A stretch of DNA of 39,969 bases from Planctomycetaceae bacterium. Lineage in GTDB: Bacteria > Planctomycetota > Planctomycetia > Planctomycetales > Planctomycetaceae. Below are positions 32,833-39,969 of this stretch, in pieces; position 1 is the first letter of the stretch; the number at the start of each line of letters is the position of its first letter. A program made the translations under genes and the position numbers. The DNA lies in NCBI GenBank assembly GCA_028291605.1, contig JAQGHS010001039.1:1-39969 (forward strand), read 5' to 3'. The notes under the pieces were generated by a model that did no database searches, was not told the DNA's origin, and saw nothing but the letters and a program-made list of their open reading frames with translations.

Positions 32833-35823
32833 ATGGATCCGATTACGTTGAAGTTGCTGTTGTTTGTCCTCGTGATCGTCGTGTCGTTTGGAGGGGGCTA
32901 CTTGATTGCCAACCTCCTGCGACTGCGTGATCTGAGCGTCAAGCTCGGAGTTGTGTTGTTCACGATCGGACTGGCTCTCAGCCCGTTCCTGAACACGGTG
33001 ATCGTCGACAAGAAGCCGGCGATCGAAACCTTGTCGTTCGGCATCGACCTCGCCGGCGGTACGAACCTGGTTTACGAACTGAACGGTCAGCCCAAGGACT
33101 CCGGGACTGTCGGTCGCATGGTGGGAGCCATTCGCCGTCGTGTCGACCCGACTGGTACTCAGGAACTGGCGATCCGACAGGTCGGCAAGAATCAAATTGA
33201 AATCATTATCCCCAAGGCCACACCCGAAGAGGTGAAGGCCATCAAGTCGGCGATTACCTCGGTCGGTAAGCTGGAATTCGCGATTCTCGCGACGCGATTG
33301 AATGATTCGCACAAGAGCTTGATCACCCGGGCGATGCTGGTGAAAGATGATCTGCGTGATAATGGCCGCGTGATCGCCGGCTGGCGGCCTGTCGCTCCCT
33401 TGACGGTGCTTCAACCTGACGGCACCACGAAGGAAGTTCCCAGTCACGAATTGGATTCCGAAGCGCTGCCGGGCAATGCTGAGATCGTGTTACGACAAAT
33501 CAAGGGCCAGCCCGATGGTTTTCAGGAAGTCCTGTGTGTGTTCGAGCGTGATCCCAAACGGCGCGTGACGGGCGAATACCTGCAACGTGCGACGCCATCC
33601 ATGGACGATCGGGGCAGCCCCTGTGTGCATTTCTCCTTGAATGCCGTGGGTGGAACCCGCTTCCGTGCATTGACGTCAGCCCACACGCCCATGGCGAACG
33701 GCAAGGAATACAAGCTGGCTGTATTGCTGGACGACAAAGTTCAGACGGCCCCCAATATTCGTGAAGCCATCGGCGGTGAAGGCCAGATTACCGGACGCTA
33801 CACCAGTGCCGAAGTCGAACGCATCGTCAATATTCTGAATGCCGGTGCCTTGGAAGTCCCGCTGAAGAAGGACCCGATCAGCGAGAACTCGATCAGCCCA
33901 TTGCTGGGTGTGGACGTGCAGCGCAAGGGCTTTACTGCCTTGTTCCTGTCCACGGCCGGCGTGCTGGTGTTCATGCTGATTTACTACATGTGGCTGGGAT
34001 TTGTCGCCAACGTCTGCTTGATGATGAACCTGTTGCTGCTGATGGGCAGTATGGCCTTCATCGACGCGACGTTCACCCTGCCTGGTCTGGCCGGTATCGT
34101 GTTGACGATGGGTATGGCCGTCGATGCGAACGTGCTGATTTACGAACGTATGCGTGAAGAAATGGAACGCGGTTCCAGCATGCGGATGGCCATTCAGAAC
34201 GGCTTCGGAAAGGCGTTCTCCTCAATTTTTGACTCCAACATCACCACACTGCTGACCGCCGTGATTCTGTACCTGATTGGTACCGATCAAGTGAAGGGTT
34301 TTGCAGTGACCCTGTTCGTCGGTTTGGCGATCAGTATGTATACGGCTCTGACCGTCAACCGCTTGATGCTCGAGATTATCGAACGCAAACGCTGGTTGCC
34401 GAAATTTAAGATGCTCAGCTTGTTCGGCACGACCCACGTCGACTTCGTGTCGAAGCAGACGATCTGCGCCATCGGTTCACTGGCACTGATTGGTGCCGGG
34501 TTGCTGACGTTCGCGATGCGCGGACAGACGAATTACGACATCGACTTCAATGGTGGCACGATGATCACCATGCGGTTTAATGAAAAACAGACCTCCGACG
34601 ATATCCGTGATCAACTGACGAAAGCCTTCCAGTCCGATATTTCGCTCGAACAATTGTCGAGTGCGGATGCGTCTCGCGACGGAACAACATTCCGGATGCG
34701 AACGACGAATCAGGATCAGGACCAGGTTGTCAAAGTGATCAGCGACACGTTCGGTGACAAGCTGGTCAAGATTCACCTGAAGCCGGGTGAATTGCAAGTA
34801 ATTCCCGAGACCAAGCCGGCGGTAAAGGCTGCCGAGAAGCCGGATGCTCCCGATGCGAAGCCGGTGGTCGAGGAAGAGATCGATCCGTTTGCAGGCGGAC
34901 ATCAGGTGGAATTGGTGTTCACGGCTCCGACACGTCTTGATACGGCTTCGCGATATACTCGGGAAGAGTTGGCGAAGATCAAGAAGGCCGATTCCAAGAC
35001 CGAATTGAAGTATGGCACCGAAGACCAAACCAAGACTCTGGTGTCAGTCTCCAGTTTGGAACCGGTCGAAGCGGGCAAGCCAGTTGGCGAAGTCAAGCAA
35101 GTCTTGTTGAAGCTCACCAAGGATGTCTCGGCTGAAGATGCCAAGACTGTCGTAGCTGCCATTACCAAGACTTTGGACAACACTCCAGTATTTGACGAAG
35201 TGAATAACTTCGAAAGCCAGGTGGCGGGTGACACCAAGCAATCGGCGATTCTGGCCATGTTGGCCAGTCTGGTGATGATTGTGGCCTATATCTGGTTCCG
35301 GTTTGAAAACATTTACTTCGGCCTGGCAGCCGTGCTGGCTCTGGTGCATGACGTGCTGGCTACGCTGGGTATGGTTTGTATGGCGGCCGCGATCAGCAAC
35401 ACAACGGTCGCGGAATTACTGCTGATTTCGGACTTCAAGATCAATCTGACGATGATTGCCGCCTTCTTGACGATCGTCGGTTATTCATTGAACGACACGA
35501 TCGTGATCTTCGACCGTCTCCGTGAAATCCGCGGCAAGAATCCGCTGTTTACCAGAGAAATGGTCAATCAGGCTGTCAACGAATGCTTGTCGCGTACCAT
35601 TCTGACCGCGGGTACTGTGTTTATCACCGTGGCCATTCTTTACATTCTGGGTGGCGAGGGTATTCACGGATTCGCCTATGCGATGCTGATCGGTACGATC
35701 GTCGGTTGCTACAGTACGATCTACGTAGCCAGCCCGGCCGTGTTGTGGTTGATGGAACGCGAGCAGCGAGCGAACAAGCCGCGAATTGCTCCCAAGCGTG
35801 AACCGGCCAAAGTTGGCAATTAG
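32833..35823 (+). CDS. secDF: Fused protein translocase subunits SecD-SecF
   Basis: A 996-residue fusion that uses the proton motive force to help complete Sec-dependent export. SecD half, about 1-530: FGIDLAGGTNLVYEL (69-83), the large outer P1 region, then GMAVDANVLIYERMREE (about 427-443). SecF half, about 545-965: DIDFNGGTMITMRF (about 569-582) and GYSLNDTIVIFDRLREI (about 882-898). The expected 12 helices are in two groups of six. Between the SecF outer domain and its second helix lies an extra stretch of about 110 residues, starting with a Pro/Ala/Lys/Glu-rich linker (about 656-686, ETKPAVKAAEKPDAPDAKP) then a charged segment. AAGGA precedes the ATG at 32833. A strong terminator follows. 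Confidence 0.96.
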   Translation: MDPITLKLLLFVLVIVVSFGGGYLIANLLRLRDLSVKLGVVLFTIGLALSPFLNTVIVDKKPAIETLSFGIDLAGGTNLVYELNGQPKDSGTVGRMVGAIRRRVDPTGTQELAIRQVGKNQIEIIIPKATPEEVKAIKSAITSVGKLEFAILATRLNDSHKSLITRAMLVKDDLRDNGRVIAGWRPVAPLTVLQPDGTTKEVPSHELDSEALPGNAEIVLRQIKGQPDGFQEVLCVFERDPKRRVTGEYLQRATPSMDDRGSPCVHFSLNAVGGTRFRALTSAHTPMANGKEYKLAVLLDDKVQTAPNIREAIGGEGQITGRYTSAEVERIVNILNAGALEVPLKKDPISENSISPLLGVDVQRKGFTALFLSTAGVLVFMLIYYMWLGFVANVCLMMNLLLLMGSMAFIDATFTLPGLAGIVLTMGMAVDANVLIYERMREEMERGSSMRMAIQNGFGKAFSSIFDSNITTLLTAVILYLIGTDQVKGFAVTLFVGLAISMYTALTVNRLMLEIIERKRWLPKFKMLSLFGTTHVDFVSKQTICAIGSLALIGAGLLTFAMRGQTNYDIDFNGGTMITMRFNEKQTSDDIRDQLTKAFQSDISLEQLSSADASRDGTTFRMRTTNQDQDQVVKVISDTFGDKLVKIHLKPGELQVIPETKPAVKAAEKPDAPDAKPVVEEEIDPFAGGHQVELVFTAPTRLDTASRYTREELAKIKKADSKTELKYGTEDQTKTLVSVSSLEPVEAGKPVGEVKQVLLKLTKDVSAEDAKTVVAAITKTLDNTPVFDEVNNFESQVAGDTKQSAILAMLASLVMIVAYIWFRFENIYFGLAAVLALVHDVLATLGMVCMAAAISNTTVAELLLISDFKINLTMIAAFLTIVGYSLNDTIVIFDRLREIRGKNPLFTREMVNQAVNECLSRTILTAGTVFITVAILYILGGEGIHGFAYAMLIGTIVGCYSTIYVASPAVLWLMEREQRANKPRIAPKREPAKVGN

Positions 35824-35860
35824 TTTGTTGACCGAATTGTTGATTTGACAGACATTAGCT

Positions 35861-35894
35861 CAGCCCGGTTGCTTCCTAGCAGCCGGGCTGTTTT
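35861..35894 (+). terminator. Intrinsic terminator of secDF
   Basis: CAGCCCGG...GCT pairs with AGC...CCGGGCTG around a short loop (13-bp stem, one mismatch), followed by TTTT at 35891-35894. It lies 38 bases past the secDF stop. Confidence 0.9.
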
Positions 35895-35948
35895 CGTGTG
35901 CGGATCGACCAGGGTTGGATTACTCCGTGCAGGATATTTCGACGTCAC

Positions 35949-36035
35949 GGGAGGGTGAGGCTCCTGCCGAACCGCACAGTCTTGCGGGGTCCGATTGACG
36001 TTTGCGGTTCGGCAGGAGCCGCACCCTTCCCTCCC
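35949..36035. repeat. Palindromic element C1
   Basis: Left arm 35949-35976 (starts GGGAGGGTGAGGCTCCTGCC) and right arm 36003-36035 (TGCGGTTCGGCAGGAGCCGC then a short insertion and CTTCCCTCCC) form a long imperfect stem. A second copy of the family is at 39562-39642. Confidence 0.88.
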
Positions 36036-36090
36036 CTCGAACGGCGATTCCCGTCGCAATTCCGAGAGAAAACCTTCGCTGGGTCGTGTC

Positions 36091-36166
36091 TACGAATTTT
36101 GGAAATTGGCCACCTCGACGCTAAGTTTCCAGAAACACGTCCCGCGGCCAATTTCGAAAATTCGTA
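36091..36166. repeat. Palindromic element I
   Basis: Arms 36091-36111 (starts TACGAATTTTGGAAATTGGC) and 36146-36166 pair over 21 bases with one mismatch, around a 34-base loop. It lies 55 bases from element C1. No second copy was seen. Confidence 0.88.
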
Positions 36167-36370
36167 CTCGCGACACCTGAACTGGCCTTGCTTGAGATCC
36201 CGGTGGGCGGCATTCTCGGTATAGGCGTTAATGTTGGTATTTTGAGCGAAGCACTCAAGCCTAGGTGTCGTGTGTTTCCAAAAATCACCTTCTCACGGAT
36301 TTCTTGACCTACAGTTTTTACAGATAGAAGGCACACTTTGTCGTGAGCCCAATCAACGAAGCTGCGGTGC

Positions 36371-36376
36371 AAGGAG
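36371..36376 (+). promoter_or_regulatory. Ribosome binding site fixing the response-regulator start
   Basis: AAGGAG, 8 bases before the GTG at 36385. It decides for the internal GTG start over the GTG at 36343. Confidence 0.75.
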
Positions 36377-36384
36377 AGCAAACC

Positions 36385-36789
36385 GTGATAGCCCCATCGA
36401 AGCCCCGTGTGCTGGTCGTCGATGACGATCAGGATATCCGCGAATCTCTCGAACTGATTTTGACCGATCTTGGCTATGACGTCATTCTGGCAAAAGATGG
36501 CACTGCCGGGATGGCTCGAGCAGAACGGGACGCACCCGATCTCGTCATCTGCGACTTGATGATTCCACACCGATCGGGAATCGCCGTTTTGGATAGCCTG
36601 AAGGCGCGTACGGTTCGCCGGCTGCCCGTGATCATGATGTCCGGGAGCAACGAAGTGCGTCACCGCGAAATGGCCGAAGCACGCGGCGCTGATGGTTGGC
36701 TGCATAAGCCGTTCGACGTTCCCCATTTTTTGCGGGTCGTCGAAAAGCTGCTCCCGGTTGGCGAAGCTATCGTCGAAGCCAAAGTGTAG
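36385..36789 (+). CDS. Stand-alone response regulator receiver protein
   Basis: A 134-residue CheY-like receiver domain with no output domain. Acidic pocket VVDDDQD near the N-terminus, phospho-acceptor Asp in VICDLMIP, switch residues MMSGS, and the conserved Lys in LHKPF are present. It would pass a phosphate from a sensor kinase to a target by protein contact; no histidine kinase is adjacent. The GTG start at 36385 is chosen for AAGGAG 8 bases upstream, giving MIAPSKPRVLVVDDD. The stop is 28 bases from the convergent PHP gene. Confidence 0.9.
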   Translation: MIAPSKPRVLVVDDDQDIRESLELILTDLGYDVILAKDGTAGMARAERDAPDLVICDLMIPHRSGIAVLDSLKARTVRRLPVIMMSGSNEVRHREMAEARGADGWLHKPFDVPHFLRVVEKLLPVGEAIVEAKV

Positions 36790-36817
36790 TGGGCACGGTC
36801 GTCTGAAATCAATCTGC

Positions 36818-39412
36818 TTACGGCACCTTGCGTGGCGTGAACTTCTTCGGCAGCGGGTACCCCAAGGTATCCTGATTCGGCTTAAAGCCCCCCTGGTTCA
36901 CATCCACGAACATGGGATTGGAAACCGCCACAGGCCTGACGTTGCCGTGTGTGGGGCCCATGACTTTGCTGAGCGTCGAATTCTCTCCAGCCGCCACCAC
37001 GATGACGTGACCATCCTGCGGCAGCGTCAATTCCAATCTCTGATCGAACTTCACCGAGCCTTCTTTGGTGAAGCGTTCGGGATGTTTCTCGCGGGTGAAA
37101 TCGAGTGAATCGACCAACTGGCCATTCACCAGCACGAAGACATGATCAATGTCGAACCAGTTGGGAGTCTGCACTCGGACGAGCAGTTGCAGCTTGCCCG
37201 ACGTGGCCAGTAAATCCTGGCCGGCCGTGATGGAATCGGTCTTCCCCGCCTCGTTCAGCTTGACCTCGAGAAACGGTCCGTTGGACATGATGACCCTCCC
37301 CTGTGTGGTCGCCGCGACGATGTCCAACGGCCTGACCTCGGGCGGGTTGTCCGTTGAGCTCTGCACCCAGTTCCGCAGCCATCCGGTGCCATGAAAATTG
37401 TCATGGGCGTCTGAGTTCACCACGCCCGGTAAGCGCTGCCCCTGGTTCAGCAACTGCAGCCAGCCGAACATCGTATTGTTGAATTCCATCCCGTTGCGCT
37501 GGGTCTGTGGCGTTCGCTTTAAGATGCAGTCGACCGGGTGAACTTCCAGCGCCCCGATGTGCGGTCGCATGCGGTCAAAGCCGATATCAGCCTGACCGTC
37601 ACCGTCCTTGTCGTAGAACATCCAACCCAGGTCCGGATGATTGACCTGCACCAGTTTCTCACTGTGCTTGTCCCACAGCGCCAACCGCTCAATCTGGGTA
37701 GCGGGGTCGGTATCCGGCAGCGGGGCTCCACCATCCTGCGCATAGGGCCGCCGCACCATGGGGAAGGCGTTCTGGTGATTCAACGGTAGTGGCTGCCCGG
37801 TCAGCTCGATTCCTGACACCGTGCCGACAAACTTTCCGACTCCCAGCTCCGCAATGACCGGATCATAGGTATCGATGCGGTTGTGTTCGGTGCAGGGGAC
37901 GAACTCCAGGTGCTCGCAGACGTGATTCAACACCCGGCCGACCTGGCTGGCCGTATTGTCGCCGGATGGGGAACTGTGGCTATGAAAATCTGCGCTGATC
38001 CAACCCAGCGTAGAAACAGTCCGTTTGAGTCGACCGGTCAACTCCGCAGTCTTTCCAGCTTCGATCGTCAATGTCGTGAAGATGGCGTCGAATTCCGGGC
38101 CATGACTGATCGTGACGTTGTACTGACCCGCTGGCAGGGTCTGCTCGAAGGTCCCCAGCGGGGCGTAGCGGAGGTTCTGCACACCGTAGGCGGCGGTCGC
38201 GGGGCCGAAGTCAGGTTGAGGCGTTCCTGTCTGAGCCAGAAACTCCACCTTGCACGGCACCGGTTGTCCCTCGGCATCCGTGATCTTCGCCACCACTTTC
38301 CCGGGACGATAATTGGAGACCCGCAGTTCCTGAGTCGTGTCGCTGGTTTTATCCTGCCGGTACTTCAGATCGCGAGCAATCTCCACACCCTGGGCCTGTA
38401 CCGAGACCAGGTATTCACCCGGGGGCAGGGCGGTCGCCAGAAATCCCTTGTCGTCGGTCCAACCGCTGCCATAGAGCATGTCCCCCTTCCGGAAGGTGAC
38501 CTCGGCCTGCTGTACACCTCCATATTCGCCGACGATGCGAATCTGCACGCGAGGGACCGTCTCCCCACGCATTTCGGCGGCACGGGACTGGGCTTCGAGC
38601 AGATCCTGGCCGACAAACAGCCAACGTGTGAATTCAAACTCGCCACCGGGCAGCAACGTGACTTTGTCATCACCGTTGACTTGATATTTGATCGTTGACG
38701 TCTTCGCATCGCTATTCATCTCCATTGGCACCCCCGCGCAGTCGATCACATAAGCCTGCTTCCAGAAGCGGTCATGTGCCCAGAAGGTCGAGCTTTTGCC
38801 GTTGGGTGACTTCACCAGTAATTCCTTACCGGAATCGATTCGCAGATCATCAACCAGCGGGACGACGATCGGCTTGGCACCGGGATTGGTGAACTTTGTG
38901 GAGACCGTCAGAAACGGCTCATCGTTCTCGAGTTGATAGGTGACAGTTATGGCAGGCTGTCCCTCCGTCGCTGCGGCTTGTAGCTGCACGGACACCGATT
39001 TTGCCGTCGTCTGAGATTGTGATTCCAGATCGAGCGGCATCTGTTGCGGCCCGGTGATCTGCCATTCGCGAAAAGCAAACTGCCGTTGCCCGGGATAGTA
39101 GGCACTCAGTTGATCGCTGGGCGCTTCGCGCGTGGTGAAATCAATCAGGGCACCGGCGATCTGCTTGACCGTCATATTGGCATTGCGCGTCGGCAGCGGC
39201 TGAGCAATCACTGCCGTCACATAGGAGTTCCGCATCACGATGTCGCCGACGATCGCATCGACCTCTTTGCCTTCGGGCGCGAACTGCTTCCAGTTTTCCG
39301 CAGTCAGCCGAGCCACCTCGACGGGCGCCGTGTTGTCCTGAGCCTGTCCCCAGACCACCAAGCCAATCACAGCCACCGTGCAGCCAGCAATCAGTTTTTT
39401 CCTGCGAATCAT
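36818..39412 (-). CDS. Secreted PHP-domain metallohydrolase, CehA/McbA-like
   Basis: An 864-residue exported protein with signal peptide MIRRKKLIAGCTVAVIGLVVWGQAQ. The first about 300 residues form a beta-rich region without named motif; about 310-460 resembles carboxypeptidase-regulatory or Ig-like modules (GWTDDKGFLATALPPGEYLVSV). The PHP domain begins at about 468: ADFHSHSSPSGDN, then CTEHNRID (about 505-512), LEVHP, and NSDAHDNFHGTGW (about 667). These His and Asp residues form the metal site of the family. Substrate unknown; characterised relatives hydrolyse carbamate or phosphoester bonds. GAGGAA lies 6 bases before the ATG at 39412. Confidence 0.85.
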   Translation of the reverse strand: MIRRKKLIAGCTVAVIGLVVWGQAQDNTAPVEVARLTAENWKQFAPEGKEVDAIVGDIVMRNSYVTAVIAQPLPTRNANMTVKQIAGALIDFTTREAPSDQLSAYYPGQRQFAFREWQITGPQQMPLDLESQSQTTAKSVSVQLQAAATEGQPAITVTYQLENDEPFLTVSTKFTNPGAKPIVVPLVDDLRIDSGKELLVKSPNGKSSTFWAHDRFWKQAYVIDCAGVPMEMNSDAKTSTIKYQVNGDDKVTLLPGGEFEFTRWLFVGQDLLEAQSRAAEMRGETVPRVQIRIVGEYGGVQQAEVTFRKGDMLYGSGWTDDKGFLATALPPGEYLVSVQAQGVEIARDLKYRQDKTSDTTQELRVSNYRPGKVVAKITDAEGQPVPCKVEFLAQTGTPQPDFGPATAAYGVQNLRYAPLGTFEQTLPAGQYNVTISHGPEFDAIFTTLTIEAGKTAELTGRLKRTVSTLGWISADFHSHSSPSGDNTASQVGRVLNHVCEHLEFVPCTEHNRIDTYDPVIAELGVGKFVGTVSGIELTGQPLPLNHQNAFPMVRRPYAQDGGAPLPDTDPATQIERLALWDKHSEKLVQVNHPDLGWMFYDKDGDGQADIGFDRMRPHIGALEVHPVDCILKRTPQTQRNGMEFNNTMFGWLQLLNQGQRLPGVVNSDAHDNFHGTGWLRNWVQSSTDNPPEVRPLDIVAATTQGRVIMSNGPFLEVKLNEAGKTDSITAGQDLLATSGKLQLLVRVQTPNWFDIDHVFVLVNGQLVDSLDFTREKHPERFTKEGSVKFDQRLELTLPQDGHVIVVAAGENSTLSKVMGPTHGNVRPVAVSNPMFVDVNQGGFKPNQDTLGYPLPKKFTPRKVP

Positions 39413-39775
39413 GCTCAGTTCCTCGTATTGGGTGGCGGCTCTGTTGAGTCGTCCAGATGTTGATGAAGTGTGCCCGCATCATATCCGGATGTGATCGTCG
39501 AATCGAACCTCGGGATCGATCAACATCGTTTTTTCATGATCAGTTTGTTATTGCGGTTGATGGGAGGGCGAGGCTCCCGCCGAGCCGCAAAGTCTACTGA
39601 GAATCGAAAGTCCAAGCGGTTCGGCGGGAGCCTCACACTCCCATCGACCGAATTCGATCGAAACCTACCATACAGTGGAATTCGCGGCAGGGGCTGGCCA
39701 TCATATGCGGAACCATTCCGTTAACGGTCCGAAGCCCGTCTGATGAATACGCTCGATTATCACCAGGAGTCATCC
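39413..39775. other. Divergent intergenic gap of 363 bases
   Basis: Between the PHP gene and the partial esterase. It contains palindrome C2 (39562-39642). A TATGAT near 39480 on the minus strand could be a -10 element for the PHP gene, but no matching -35 is seen. Confidence 0.6.
39562..39642. repeat. Palindromic element C2
   Basis: Left arm 39562-39589 (starts GGGAGGGCGAGGCTCCCGCC) and right arm 39616-39642 (GCGGTTCGGCGGGAGCCTCA then CACTCCC). Same family as 35949-36035; the left arms of the two copies match at 25 of 28 bases. Confidence 0.88.
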
Positions 39776-39969
39776 ATGCTGCGCCGCGCAATGTTGACCA
39801 TTTCGTTTATCCTCGTGATGGGAACCGTTCCCACTTGGGCGGCGGGCCCCGAACCGACTCCGTTGTATCCCGACAAGGTTCCTGGGGCGACTGGTACGGA
39901 AGAGCCCGACCGTCCCTCGGTGCGAATTCATCTGCCGCCGAAAGACAAAGCCAATGGGGCGGCCGTCGT
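39776..39969 (+). CDS. Secreted esterase-like alpha/beta hydrolase, N-terminal part
   Basis: The window ends inside this gene; 64 complete codons are visible. Signal peptide MLRRAMLTISFILVMGTVPTWAAG, then PLYPDKVPGATGTEEPDRPSVRIHLPP and KANGAAVV. This opening (PL-P-K-PGA-G... then -YLPP...GAAVV) is the usual start of exported BD-FAE-like or endoxylanase-annotated alpha/beta hydrolases in planctomycetes, just before the CPGGGY oxyanion segment, which lies beyond the end. AGGAG lies 7 bases before the ATG. Catalytic residues cannot be seen. Confidence 0.75.
   Translation, partial: MLRRAMLTISFILVMGTVPTWAAGPEPTPLYPDKVPGATGTEEPDRPSVRIHLPPKDKANGAAV

Larger units (their letters stand above)
35824..36384. 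other. Intergenic gap of 561 bases after secDF
   Basis: In order: secDF terminator (35861-35894), palindrome C1 (35949-36035), palindrome I (36091-36166), and about 220 bases leading to the response regulator with no clear promoter. Confidence 0.7.

Noticed and set aside
37883-38698. Plus-strand 271-codon open frame
   Set aside because: Antisense shadow of the PHP-domain gene.
39470-39500. TATGAT as a promoter for the PHP gene
   Set aside because: No -35 hexamer better than two matches at 16-18 bases, so not listed as a promoter.
1-39969. CRISPR array, tRNA, rRNA, prophage or IS element
   Set aside because: No regularly spaced direct repeats, no T-loop-like GGTTCGAATCC cloverleaf, and no transposase, integrase or phage structural gene was recognised on either strand.

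Overview
The window looks like a chromosome segment of a planctomycete (Planctomycetaceae-like, moderate G+C). The evidence is a DUF1501 gene next to a DUF1549/DUF1553 gene with a CxxCH motif, two secreted proteins carrying the planctomycete-type N-terminal motif (LEIRNLLSG and LEARIVLY), a Ser/Thr kinase fused to TPR repeats, a class II xylose isomerase of planctomycete type, and a fused SecD-SecF. No rRNA, tRNA, CRISPR array, prophage or insertion sequence was recognised.

Layout. 137-9895 is a minus-strand block: Nudix hydrolase, secreted leucine-rich-repeat protein, HD-GYP protein, Ser/Thr kinase with TPRs, and a 1059-residue surface protein with PPC-like domains. 10573-12042 is a matrixin-like metalloprotease with its own predicted promoter and terminator. 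12694-17062 (minus) holds xylA, a DUF4272-like gene, two tandem Uma2-family genes and a DUF2784-like membrane protein. 17354-19097 (plus) is a sufU-sufS pair. 19120-24495 (minus) holds a divergent PARG-like protein, a Tat-type alpha/beta hydrolase, DUF1501 and DUF1549/1553 proteins. 24976-30798 holds two membrane proteins that converge, an LPG-synthase/UPF0104-like flippase, a truncated haemoglobin, an HD-domain protein with an altered HD motif, and a GspF/PilC protein. 30889-35823 is the classic tgt-yajC-secDF cluster, followed by a response regulator, a PHP-domain (CehA/McbA-like) secreted protein on the minus strand and the start of a secreted esterase that runs off the window.

How genes work together. 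Fe-S scaffold and sulfur donor (SufU/SufS) form one module. YajC and SecDF serve protein export, on which the many signal-peptide proteins here depend. The kinase and HD-GYP protein are adjacent, 41 bases apart, and may be co-transcribed signalling genes. The two Uma2 genes and the DUF4272-like gene read as one short operon.

The most distinctive feature is not a protein. Intergenic gaps are filled with long imperfect inverted repeats of at least nine unrelated sequence families (labelled A-K here). Several occur more than once, and seven copies begin within about 14 bases of a stop codon. One has become an intrinsic terminator. Families A and B occur twice as an ordered stop-A-B unit. This palindrome set is the strongest candidate for an undescribed system in the window; the divergent PARG-like protein and the altered HD protein are the next most interesting.
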